Positions 1-7,997 of a stretch of 64,000 bases of DNA are shown in pieces. The position numbers were made by a program, and so were the translations under genes. Under the pieces are notes generated by a model. The model searched no databases. It had not been told where the DNA came from and saw nothing but the letters and a program-made list of their open reading frames with translations. Each line of letters starts with the position of its first letter. Position 1 is the stretch's first letter. The DNA is taken from assembly GCA_016207885.1 (NCBI GenBank), contig JACQZE010000010.1:1-64000 (forward strand), read 5' to 3'. Source of the DNA: Nitrospirota bacterium. Its GTDB lineage: Bacteria > Nitrospirota > Thermodesulfovibrionia > UBA6902.

Positions 1-36
1 GTATATTCGAATATATTGAAATGTTCTATAATCGAA

Positions 37-726
37 TTAGAAGGCATTCAGCTCTGGGATATAAATCTCCGGTATCATTTGAACTGGAGGATATAGCAGC
101 CTAACTAAACTTTGTGTCCGTTGAAGCAGGGGAACTTCATAATGCTGTCTTCTTCTATTGCAATCATGGAGGCATGTTTCATTTGCGAGTAACTCAACTT
201 TTATATTATATTTGGAAGCAAAATCAACTAATCGTTCAATTTCTTTCATTTTTCTATTTAATTGATGCGAAATCACAACTTTTCTGATAGGCAGATGCAA
301 GTATTCTCTTAATTGTTCAGGAGTATTAACGGCTGCAATTGTGGATATGTTTATAGGGATAGAAGGATATTTTGCATGAAAATATTCCATCAAACTTCTT
401 TCTGAGATAGTAATGCTGTCAGGATTTAATGAGGCAATCAATTCCAATTGTTTATCAAGTCCTAAAACTATCAGATTTTGTATCGTTTCTGTTGTTGGGG
501 CATTTAGTAAATAATTAAAATCAACTTTATTCTTTTTGCATAATTCTATATATTTTATTGCTTGCTCTATTGTTACATCTGGAAGATAAGCATTGCTTCT
601 TCCGCTTCCAAAAGGTCCAATGATTTTTAGAGAATCATATACGGCAAACTGACCTTCGATAAGTTCCAACTGCTTTTTCAAAAGCTCATTGTCCCATCTC
701 GAAGGTATTGATAGTTTCATTTTCAC
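37..726 (-). CDS. U32-peptidase-like TIM-barrel protein, short form
   Basis: The 229-residue product resembles the N-terminal barrel of the peptidase U32 family, which includes the RNA- and ubiquinone-hydroxylation proteins TrhP, RlhA and UbiU/UbiV. The visible family mark is the cysteine-containing stretch [17 protein letters not shown] near residues 182-198. The FKIEGR-type segment that follows in full-length members (present in the other U32 gene of this window) is absent, so the gene is a short form or has lost its 3' end. It is AT-rich compared with the housekeeping genes. It is transcribed away from the broken integron integrase, with an attachment-like palindrome between them, which is the position of a first integron cassette. 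A role in hydroxylation is only a family-level guess. Confidence 0.6.
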   Translation of the reverse strand: MKMKLSIPSRWDNELLKKQLELIEGQFAVYDSLKIIGPFGSGRSNAYLPDVTIEQAIKYIELCKKNKVDFNYLLNAPTTETIQNLIVLGLDKQLELIASLNPDSITISERSLMEYFHAKYPSIPINISTIAAVNTPEQLREYLHLPIRKVVISHQLNRKMKEIERLVDFASKYNIKVELLANETCLHDCNRRRQHYEVPLLQRTQSLVRLLYPPVQMIPEIYIPELNAF

Positions 727-747
727 ATAGCCTCACTTTGGGGAATA

Positions 748-833
748 TAACAATTAGTAGACTGCCAGCCGTATTTGCTGGAATATGAATATCATAGTTG
801 TATGGGTAAGAAAAGGCAAGCACAAAATATAGT
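748..833. repeat. Palindromic direct repeat, copy 1 (attI/attC-like)
   Basis: This stretch is repeated in the same orientation at 18208-18288. Both copies begin TAACAATTA, share the core CAGCCGTATTTGCTGGAATA, and end CAAGCACAAAATATAGT. The core is a palindrome, CCAGC (765-769) with GCTGG (777-781). On the minus strand it is bracketed by ATACAAC and GTTATAT, each one base from the integron core consensus RYYYAAC/GTTRRRY. It lies between a divergent integrase and a minus-strand gene, where attI would be expected. Both copies sit about 20 bases upstream of a minus-strand start codon. The attachment-site role is inference. Confidence 0.6.
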
Positions 834-862
834 AGTGTGGTTAATAACTTAGCTTGAAGAAT

Positions 863-898
863 GGCTGTACTTGCTCCATAATAGCAGCAAATACAGCC
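863..898. repeat. Strong inverted repeat upstream of the integrase
   Basis: GGCTGTACTTGCT (863-875) pairs with AGCAAATACAGCC (886-898) over 12 of 13 positions with a 10-base loop. The right arm, AGCAAATACAGCC, resembles the palindromic core of the neighbouring repeat read on the other strand (AGCAAATACGGC), so the same motif occurs three times in and around the two repeat copies. It lies before the preferred integrase start at 952 and may be an attachment or regulatory element. Confidence 0.5.
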
Positions 899-951
899 GT
901 CTGGATAACATGGATATTAAATATCCACGATATACGGCATTAAGATTAATC

Positions 952-1335
952 ATGAAAGATCAGATACTACCGGATTTTCAGACGTTCCTGCTCTCGCGCA
1001 AGCTTGTCCCTGAAAAGCATGTGTCATATTATGCGTTCTGGGTCAGTAAGTTCCTGGCTTTTTCAAATACAAATAATAATCTTACTGATGAATTGAAGAT
1101 TGAGGCGTTCAGGAATGACCTGATGAAGCAGGAAAAAATTCATGACTGGCAGGTGAGGCAGGCATATGATGCCATAAGGCTGTACACTGGTCATTTCCTG
1201 AATGCTGGTAAAGAATTGCCCGATGGAAGAAAGCATCCTGAGATTTCACAAATAATAAAAGAGATGCATAATGTGATTCGTATCAGGCATTATTCATATA
1301 AGACAGAACGAACCTATTGTATTCCTCTCCATTGA
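952..1335 (+). pseudogene. intI: Integron integrase, N-terminal remnant
   Basis: The translation contains a SAM-like N-terminal core-binding region typical of long-form integron integrases, with DFQTFLLSRKLVPEKHVSYY near the start and RIRHYSYKTERTY at its end. In intact proteins that last motif leads into the second helical domain. Here the frame runs into the GC-rich end of an inserted element and stops. The remainder of the integrase resumes at about 1770-1786 without the central part, which would carry the first catalytic arginine and the lysine. The start at 952 is preferred because an earlier in-frame ATG at 871 lies inside a stem-loop. Without the central part this cannot be an active tyrosine recombinase. 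Confidence 0.85.
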
Positions 1336-1749
1336 GGGGAGAGGGTAGGGTGAGGGTGATTAAATCAATGACAAAAGGGTTAACGCACCTTGCAAAAGAC
1401 CTCAGGAAAAGATCAACTGATGTCGAGCAGTTATTATGGAGCCGTTTACGTGCAAGCCGATTTGAAGGTATGAAGTTTAGACGTCAGCACCCTATTGGGC
1501 AATATATCGCCGACTTTGTTTGCCTTGAAAGAAAGCTAATCATCGAATTAGATGGCGGCCAGCATGCTTTGCCGGAGGAAATCCTGAAAGACAGACAAAG
1601 AGATGCCTGGCTTGAAAAAGAGGGCTATACTGTTGTGCGTTTTTGGGATAATGAGGTTTTGAGTAATACAAGCGGAGTTCTTGAAGTAATAAGGAGGAGG
1701 CTTCATAGTACACCCTCCCCTCAATCCCCTCCCCTCAAGGGAGGGGAAG
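1324..1749 (+). mobile_element. DUF559 endonuclease element with GC-rich inverted ends
   Basis: Both ends carry the same imperfect sequence in opposite orientation. The left end (1324-1358), reverse-complemented, begins CACCCTCACCCTACCCTC, and the right end (1711-1749) begins CACCCTCCCCTCAATCCC. Each end can also fold on itself: CCTCTCC with GGAGAGG on the left, CCCTCCC with GGGAGGG on the right. One DUF559 gene fills the space between them. The element sits inside an integron integrase gene and about 150 codons of the host gene are missing at the junction. GC-rich repeats of this kind beside DUF559 genes are seen in many bacterial genomes. The mechanism of movement is not known from this sequence. 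Confidence 0.65.
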
Positions 1750-1769
1750 TAGCTGCCCACTCAAAATAA
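1368..1769 (+). CDS. DUF559 endonuclease-domain protein
   Basis: The product (about 133 residues from this start) belongs to the DUF559 family, related to very-short-patch-repair (Vsr) type nucleases of the PD-(D/E)XK fold. Visible family marks are LLWSRLRASRFEGMKFRRQ, then the core ADFVCLERKLIIELDGGQH with acidic and lysine residues in the expected order, then GYTVVRFWDNEVL. The start at 1368 follows the purine-rich GAGGGTG supplied by the left repeat of the element. The last roughly 20 residues (rich in Pro and Ser) are encoded by the right repeat. It is the only gene of the element inside intI. Nuclease activity and any role in transposition or homing are inferences from the family. Confidence 0.85.
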   Translation: MTKGLTHLAKDLRKRSTDVEQLLWSRLRASRFEGMKFRRQHPIGQYIADFVCLERKLIIELDGGQHALPEEILKDRQRDAWLEKEGYTVVRFWDNEVLSNTSGVLEVIRRRLHSTPSPQSPPLKGGEVAAHSK

Positions 1770-1785
1770 GAAAAGAATCAAACAT

Positions 1786-2232
1786 TTGAAAGATGTAGGA
1801 GAGATTCATAATAAGGATATTCAGAAAGGATATGGTGAAGTTAATATGCCGGATGCCCTTGCCCGTAAATATCCGAATGCCGCAAAGGAATGGGCATGGC
1901 AGTATATATTCCCTGCGTCGCAACTCACAGTTGACCCTGAAGATGGAGTGGTAAGACGTTATCATATTCATGAAACTGTTATGCAAAAGAGTGTGAGGGA
2001 AGCGATGAAAAAAGCAGGGATTGTGAAACATGCTTCTGTTCATACATTAAGGCATAGCTTTGCAACGCATCTCTTAATGAGCGGTGTAAATATTCGGGAG
2101 ATACAGACTCTCATGGGACACAAGCATGTGGAGACAACCATGATTTACACACATGTCCTGAGAGACGTATCAAAAGTGCCTGCAAGTCCGCTTGATGTGC
2201 TGTATAACAAGACTGAATTGCATCAGAAGTAG
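1786..2232 (+). pseudogene. intI: Integron integrase, C-terminal remnant
   Basis: This frame gives the C-terminal catalytic half of an integron integrase. It has the IntI-specific block GYGEVNMPDALARKYPNA and WAWQYIFPASQ, the HTLRHSFATHLL box with the H-x-x-R pair, the LMGHKHVETTMIY box with its histidine, and the nucleophilic tyrosine of MIYTHV. The integrase-specific patch between beta strands confirms an integron integrase rather than XerC/D. The arginine and lysine of the catalytic set should lie upstream and are lost. Homology in this frame extends back to about 1770, directly after the DUF559 element, so the two remnants belong to one disrupted gene. The downstream accA lies on the other strand. 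Confidence 0.88.
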
Positions 2233-2261
2233 CACAAAAAATAAAACCTTCGGAACTGGAT

Positions 2262-3242
2262 CTAAATACTATCTCCATTAACCGCGCCGATCTTTCTGAA
2301 CTTGTCGTATCTCTCTTTGATGCGCATCTCAGGGGTTTTGTTTGAGAGTTCCTCGATATGGAGCAGTAACGCTCTTTTCATGTTCTCTGCGATCTCTTTG
2401 TGGTCTTTGTGCGCGCCTCCTGCGGGTTCGGGTATTATATCGTCGCAGACCCCGAATTTCTTGAGGTCTTCAGCAGTGATCTTAAGCGCTGCGGATGCTC
2501 TCTCAAAATCCTTCGGCCCTGTCTCGTTAGGGGCTTTCTTCCATAAGATAGCGGCGCATCCTTCAGGGGATATGACAGAGTAGATCGAATGTTCAAGCAT
2601 AAGTATCCTGTCTGCGACTGAAAGGGCAAGCGCTCCGCCGCTTCCGCCTTCTCCGATCACGACAGAGATGATAGGGTTCTTCAATTTGAACATCATGTAA
2701 AGGTTCTTGGCGATAGCTTCAGCCTGGCCTCTTTCTTCAGCGCCGAGACCGGGATAGGCTCCGGGTGTATCAATGAAGGTGATGAGCGGCTTATTGAAAC
2801 GGTCAGCGAGCCTCATTATCCTCAGCGCCTTTCTGTATCCTTCAGGGTGGGGTTGGCCGAAGTTCCTCTCGATCCTCTCCCTTGTGGTCTTGCCCTTCTG
2901 GTGGCCGATGACTACAACAGGGAATCCTTCAAACCTTGCGATGCCTGCTACTATTGCCGGGTCGTCAGAGAAGTTCCTGTCGCCGTGAAGCTCGACAAAG
3001 TCTTCCATCAGGAGCTTTATATAGTCAAGGGTATGGGGCCTGTCGGCATGCCGGGCTATCTGGGTCTTCTGCCACGGCGTAAGCTTTGAAAAGATATTGA
3101 TCCTCAGGTCAGATGCCTTTTTCTCAAGCTTGCGTATCTCAGAGGTTATATTGACGTCCTTGCCGTCAGCGATGCGCCTCAGCTCTTCGATCTTGTTCTC
3201 AAGATCTACTACAGGTTTTTCAAATTCAAGGTAATTATGCAT
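2262..3242 (-). CDS. accA: Acetyl-CoA carboxylase carboxyltransferase subunit alpha
   Basis: AccA pairs with AccD to transfer the carboxyl group from biotin (on AccB) to acetyl-CoA, giving malonyl-CoA, the first committed step of fatty acid synthesis, in the cytoplasm. The 326-residue length is normal for AccA. Family marks include an N-terminal helical segment ([16 protein letters not shown]), [46 protein letters not shown], and the glycine-rich [13 protein letters not shown] that helps form the oxyanion hole. It lies 18 bases downstream of dnaE on the same strand, an arrangement also found in proteobacteria, and is probably co-transcribed with it. No AccD is visible in the window. Confidence 0.97.
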   Translation of the reverse strand: MHNYLEFEKPVVDLENKIEELRRIADGKDVNITSEIRKLEKKASDLRINIFSKLTPWQKTQIARHADRPHTLDYIKLLMEDFVELHGDRNFSDDPAIVAGIARFEGFPVVVIGHQKGKTTRERIERNFGQPHPEGYRKALRIMRLADRFNKPLITFIDTPGAYPGLGAEERGQAEAIAKNLYMMFKLKNPIISVVIGEGGSGGALALSVADRILMLEHSIYSVISPEGCAAILWKKAPNETGPKDFERASAALKITAEDLKKFGVCDDIIPEPAGGAHKDHKEIAENMKRALLLHIEELSNKTPEMRIKERYDKFRKIGAVNGDSI

Positions 3243-3260
3243 GGGTATAATTATATAATA

Positions 3261-6200
3261 TTAATTAAGAATTGCGGAGCTTTCTCCAAGGATATTTTTT
3301 ACTTCAACAAGCAGCTCGTTGGAAGGCATAATCTTGAAATCAGTTGAGAGCGTTGTCTCCCATTTCTCTGGAGATATGATCTTAAGGTATACATTGCAGT
3401 AGCCTGAATGTTTTGTGAATATATCCTGGAGCTTCCTGAGCCTCAGCGGTTCGGTATCGTTATTCATTACAAGGACAAGTGACCTGAATTTTTGTTCTGC
3501 CTGTTTTTCACGGCCGTTCCCCCTCGAAGCCCTTCCTGATGTTGAGACCGCCTTCAATGCCCCTGTGGTATCATTTATGGAGACGACCTCTTTGGCAATT
3601 ACCTTCACGCCTTTGTCAGACTTGTCGATATGTCCTGCTATGACTATCGGCTCCTCCTGTGATAAAAGCTCGCTGCACTTTGTGTATGTGTCCGGGAAGA
3701 CGACCGCCTCAACAGTGCCGTACATATCTTCGATAGTGAGGGCTGCCATCATATCTCCCTTCTTTGTAGTTATCTTCTTGATGCTTTGTACTATGCCGCA
3801 GATATTGACATCTTCCTTGTCATTGCATTCTCTTATTGATGTTGTGGATTTGACTGAAAGTTTGGCAAGCTGTTCCTTAAACTTGTTAAGCGGATGCCCT
3901 GATATATAAAAACCAAGCGCTTCTTTTTCCATGGTCAGGCGCTTTGACTCGATCCACTCCTCGACTTCAGGCAGGTCTTCAGCCGCAGGTGTATGCATGT
4001 CGAACATGCTCCCCTGCCCTGAGTGCAGCTCTTTCTGTGCCTTCATTGCGGAATCCATTATAGAAGCCAATGCTTCCATGAGCTGCGCCCTTCTGCCGAA
4101 TGAATCCATGGCTCCTGCTTTTATCAGGCCTTCGATCACCTTCTTGTTCACCTTTCTTGAATCAGCCCTTAAGCAGAAATCAAAGTATGAAACGAAACGG
4201 CCGCTCTCTCTTGTCGAGATGATAGCCTCGATAGCCGAGCCGCCAACACCTTTGACAGCTTCAAGGCCGAAACGTATAGCCCTTCCCATGACGGTGAATT
4301 CCCTCTTGCTTTCATTCAGGTCAGGCGGAAGTATCTCTATATCCATATCCCTGCACTCGATAATATATGCAACGACCTTTTCAGTATTATCCATATCCGA
4401 ACTCAGGGATGCTGCCATGAACTCAACAGGGTAGTGGGCCTTCAGATATGCGGTTTGGTATGCTATAAGCGCATATGCCGCGGAATGTGACTTATTGAAA
4501 CCGTACTCGGCAAACTGAAGTATCAGCCCGTATAGTTTTTCTGCCTTCTTCTCGGATATCTTGTTCTTCTTCGCGCCTTCAATGAAGGTGTTCTTAAGCT
4601 TCTCCATCTCCTCAGGGTTCTTTCCGCCCATAGCCTTTCTCAGGATATCAGCCTGAGCAAGCGTGAAGTTTGCGATCTTGTGCGCGACCTTCATAACCTG
4701 CTCCTGATAGAGGATAATGCCGTGTGTCTCTTTAAGTATCTTGTCCAGCTCAGGCAATGAGAGCTTTGACAGAGAACCTGAAGTTATTGTCTCATTAGAA
4801 GATTCCTGGTCTTTCTTGCCCTTTATGAACTCATCCACCATTCCGCTTCCAAGAGGCCCCGGCCTGTAAAGCGCTACAAGCGCTATAAGGTCTTCAAAGA
4901 CCGAAGGCCTTATCCTTACAAGAAGGTCTCTCATGCCGGAACTTTCAAGCTGAAATATTCCGGTGGTCTTTGCAGAGCTCAGGAGGTCAAATGTCTCTTT
5001 GTCATCAAGGGGGATATTCTTTATAGAAAAATGTCCAGCTCGCAACTTGTCTTCAGGCAGAAGATTGCTGTTGATTATCTTCTCAGCCTTGTCAATTACA
5101 GTAAGCGTCTTGAGGCCGAGGAAGTCGAACTTGAGCAGTCCCATATCTTTTATCGCGTCCATATCATACTGCGTGACTACGGCATCTTCGTTAGAAGCTT
5201 TGTAAAGCGGAAGGTAATCGGTCAGAGGTTCCGGTGATATAACAATTCCTGCGGCATGCGTTGAGGCATGCCTTGAGAGTCCCTCAAGCCTCTTGGCAAT
5301 ATCGATCAGTTTCTTTATGTCGTCATTTGTTTCGTAAAGTTCTTTCAGTTGAGGCTCTGCATTAAGCGCTTTGTCAATGGTCATCTTCAGGTCAGACGGG
5401 ATAAGTTTGGCGACCCTGTCCACTTCAGCATAAGGCATGTTCATCACCCTGCCGACATCTCTTATTGCGCCGCGCGCCTTCATAGTCCCGAACGTTATTA
5501 TCTGGGCGACATGATCTTTGCCGTACTTATTGGTCACGTAATCAATTACCTCTGACCTTCTGTCCATGCAGAAATCTATATCTATATCAGGCATGCTCAC
5601 CCTGTCAGGATTCAGGAACCTCTCAAACAGAAGGTCGTATTTCATTGGGTCGATACCGGTTATGTCAAGGCTGTAAGCCACAAGGCTTCCTGCCGCAGAA
5701 CCTCTTCCCGGGCCTACAGGTATGTCTTTGCTCTTTGCATATTTGATAAAGTCCCAGACTATCAGGAAGTAGGAGGAAAAGCCCATCGCATTTATCGTCT
5801 TCAGCTCTGTGACAAGCCTTGATGCGTATTCTTCCGGTATATCGCCGCCGAGCTTTTCCTTGAGTCCTGACTCGACAAGGCTCTTTAAATATGCGTCAAG
5901 GTCATCAGTATTGTCTGTGTTATACCTGGGCAGATGGAACTTCCCGAACTTAAGGTCAAGGTTACATCTTTCAGCAACCTTCTTTGTGTTTTCAATTACT
6001 TCAGGGTTATCTTTGAAATAAGCTTTTATCTCGTCAGGACTCTTGAAATAGAAGGAATTCCTGGAGAACCTCATCCTCTCCTTGTCGTCAAGGGTCTTGC
6101 CGGTCTGTATGCATAAGAGAGCGTCATGCGCGCTTGAGTCTTCTTTATTCAGGTAGTGGCAGTCATTGGTTGCGACAACCCCTATGTGGAGGTCTTTGCC

Positions 6201-6788
6201 GAGCTCTATCAATTGGCTGTTGATAATATCCTGTTCAGGAAGCTCGTTTGCCTGTACTTCAAGATAGAAGTTATCTGCTCCGAGGATGTGCATATAACTT
6301 AGCGCCGCTTCTCTTGCCTTGTCGATCATACCCTTATGAAGAAAGAATGATACCTCACCTTTAAGGCAGGCTGACAGGCCGATAAGCCCACCGCTGTACT
6401 GAGACAGCATGTCCTTGTCTATTCTCGGCTTGTAATAGAATCCATCGAGATACGCCTTGCTCACCAGCCGGGTAAGGTTTTGATAACCGTGTATATCTTT
6501 GCAAAGGAGTATAAGGTGAAACGATGTCTCTGCTTTTCCGCCGGCTGAATCCTTTTTCAGGTGGCTTTCAGGCGCGACATATACCTCACAGCCTATTATC
6601 GGCTTCAGTCCGGCCTTTGAGACCTTTTTATAAAACTCTATCGCCCCGAACATGTTCCCGTGGTCGGTAATAGAGATAGCAGCGAGCTTATACTCGAGGG
6701 CCTTCTCGATCATGTCATCAATTCTAATTGCCCCATCAAGCAAGCTGTAATGGGTATGGAGGTGAAGCGGAACGTAGCCGGAATGCAT
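3261..6788 (-). CDS. dnaE: DNA polymerase III subunit alpha
   Basis: DnaE is the replicative DNA polymerase subunit of the C family. The 1175-residue protein has the N-terminal PHP domain (HLHTHYSLLDGAI, ITDHGNMFGAIEFY), the polymerase palm with the catalytic aspartates in MPDIDIDFCMDRR, the SRHASTHAAGIVIS block, the GFNKSHSAAYALIAYQTAYL block, a helix-hairpin-helix region (LEAVKGVGGSAIEAI) and a C-terminal OB fold (about residues 980-1080). It is full length. It lies between trpD upstream and accA downstream on the same strand, and the short spacing to accA suggests one transcript. The PHP metal-binding histidines appear intact, as in DnaE proteins that keep some proofreading-related metal sites. 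Confidence 0.98.
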   Translation of the reverse strand: MHSGYVPLHLHTHYSLLDGAIRIDDMIEKALEYKLAAISITDHGNMFGAIEFYKKVSKAGLKPIIGCEVYVAPESHLKKDSAGGKAETSFHLILLCKDIHGYQNLTRLVSKAYLDGFYYKPRIDKDMLSQYSGGLIGLSACLKGEVSFFLHKGMIDKAREAALSYMHILGADNFYLEVQANELPEQDIINSQLIELGKDLHIGVVATNDCHYLNKEDSSAHDALLCIQTGKTLDDKERMRFSRNSFYFKSPDEIKAYFKDNPEVIENTKKVAERCNLDLKFGKFHLPRYNTDNTDDLDAYLKSLVESGLKEKLGGDIPEEYASRLVTELKTINAMGFSSYFLIVWDFIKYAKSKDIPVGPGRGSAAGSLVAYSLDITGIDPMKYDLLFERFLNPDRVSMPDIDIDFCMDRRSEVIDYVTNKYGKDHVAQIITFGTMKARGAIRDVGRVMNMPYAEVDRVAKLIPSDLKMTIDKALNAEPQLKELYETNDDIKKLIDIAKRLEGLSRHASTHAAGIVISPEPLTDYLPLYKASNEDAVVTQYDMDAIKDMGLLKFDFLGLKTLTVIDKAEKIINSNLLPEDKLRAGHFSIKNIPLDDKETFDLLSSAKTTGIFQLESSGMRDLLVRIRPSVFEDLIALVALYRPGPLGSGMVDEFIKGKKDQESSNETITSGSLSKLSLPELDKILKETHGIILYQEQVMKVAHKIANFTLAQADILRKAMGGKNPEEMEKLKNTFIEGAKKNKISEKKAEKLYGLILQFAEYGFNKSHSAAYALIAYQTAYLKAHYPVEFMAASLSSDMDNTEKVVAYIIECRDMDIEILPPDLNESKREFTVMGRAIRFGLEAVKGVGGSAIEAIISTRESGRFVSYFDFCLRADSRKVNKKVIEGLIKAGAMDSFGRRAQLMEALASIMDSAMKAQKELHSGQGSMFDMHTPAAEDLPEVEEWIESKRLTMEKEALGFYISGHPLNKFKEQLAKLSVKSTTSIRECNDKEDVNICGIVQSIKKITTKKGDMMAALTIEDMYGTVEAVVFPDTYTKCSELLSQEEPIVIAGHIDKSDKGVKVIAKEVVSINDTTGALKAVSTSGRASRGNGREKQAEQKFRSLVLVMNNDTEPLRLRKLQDIFTKHSGYCNVYLKIISPEKWETTLSTDFKIMPSNELLVEVKNILGESSAILN

Positions 6789-6893
6789 GATAGATTTTAG
6801 AATATCAGGGGTCTTTAGTCAAACAACGAAAAAGTTAAAATTTGAGAGTGAAAAGGCATATAATTTTAAAGGGAAAATCCACAACGTCCAACT

Positions 6894-7904
6894 TTAAATC
6901 TTATTTGTGATCGCTATTATTTCTTCAAGTTTTCTTTGCGCTGCTCCTGAGTCAATCGTCTCTTCAGCCTGTCTGACAGCTTCAAAAAAACCATCAGCAT
7001 GGCCGCCTGCTATCAGGGCTGCGGCAGAGTTCATTATGGTAATGTCTCTCTTGGCGCCGGGTGAGCCTTTAAGTATATCAATAGTTATCTTTGCATTATC
7101 CTGAGCTGTTCCTCCGGCAAGCTCGGCCTTGCCTGCTTTCTTAAATCCTATATCCGAAGGAGACAAATAATAGGTGTTAACATCTCCGTTTTTCAGTTCG
7201 GATATTTTTGTGGCATCCGTATTTGTGATCTCATCCAGCCCGTCTTTGCCGTGAACGATAAAAGCATGCTCAATGCCGAGGTTTTGGAGTACATGCGCCA
7301 TTGTCTCCGTAAGCGTGTCGCTGAATACTCCGAGCACCTGTCTCTTTGCGCCGGCAGGGTTAGTAAGCGGCCCGAGTATATTGAAGACGGTCCTTATGCC
7401 CATCTCTTTTCGCGGGCCGATTGCGTACTTCATGGCAGGATGAAAGAGCGGGGCGAACATGAAGCCGAACCCGGTCTCCTGAAGACAGCGCTCTACTTTT
7501 TCCGGAGCAAGGTCTATCTTTACTCCAAGCGACTCAAGAACATCAGCGCTTCCCGACCTGCTTGAGACAGAGCGGTTGCCGTGCTTTGCTACAGGCACGC
7601 CGCATGCCGATACGACAATGGCAGATGTTGTGGATATATTGAATGTATGAGCCATATCGCCGCCTGTCCCGCATGTGTCAACGGTATTGGCAGGTGCCTT
7701 TATGGCGGTCACCTTTTCCCTCATTATCATTGCGGCGCCTGTTATCTCCTCAATCGTTTCTCCCTTTAATCTCAGGGCGGTCAGAAAAGAGGCGGTCTGG
7801 GCGTCTGTCGCCTTGCCCTCCATGATATCCCTCATGGAATCAGCCATCTGGATTTTTGAAAGGTCTTTGCCCTCTATTAATAAACTGATTGCTTCTTTTA
7901 TCAT
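6894..7904 (-). CDS. trpD: Anthranilate phosphoribosyltransferase
   Basis: TrpD joins anthranilate to phosphoribosyl pyrophosphate in the second step of tryptophan synthesis. The protein has 336 residues, the usual length. The PRPP-binding loop DTCGTGGDMAHTFNIST (about residues 77-93), the KHGNRSVSSRSGSADVLE block, FAPLFHPAMK, RTVFNILGPLTNPA and the acidic HGKDGLDEITN loop are all present. A GGAGG sequence precedes the ATG. It is separated from trpE and trpG (32.7-34.7 kb), so the trp genes are scattered in this genome. It is followed on the same strand by dnaE after a 105-base gap, which may hold a dnaE promoter. Confidence 0.97.
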   Translation of the reverse strand: MIKEAISLLIEGKDLSKIQMADSMRDIMEGKATDAQTASFLTALRLKGETIEEITGAAMIMREKVTAIKAPANTVDTCGTGGDMAHTFNISTTSAIVVSACGVPVAKHGNRSVSSRSGSADVLESLGVKIDLAPEKVERCLQETGFGFMFAPLFHPAMKYAIGPRKEMGIRTVFNILGPLTNPAGAKRQVLGVFSDTLTETMAHVLQNLGIEHAFIVHGKDGLDEITNTDATKISELKNGDVNTYYLSPSDIGFKKAGKAELAGGTAQDNAKITIDILKGSPGAKRDITIMNSAAALIAGGHADGFFEAVRQAEETIDSGAAQRKLEEIIAITNKI

Positions 7905-7997
7905 TGTGTCCTCCGGTCAAAGTATCACTTTTGGGATATGCTGATTTTATCACAAAAGAAGCGGCAAGGGCGATTATGGAAGTCCGACTTCCATAAT

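Noticed and set aside
1735-2043. Minus-strand reading frame opposite the integrase remnant
   Set aside because: No start signal and no recognisable protein; it is the shadow of the integrase frame.
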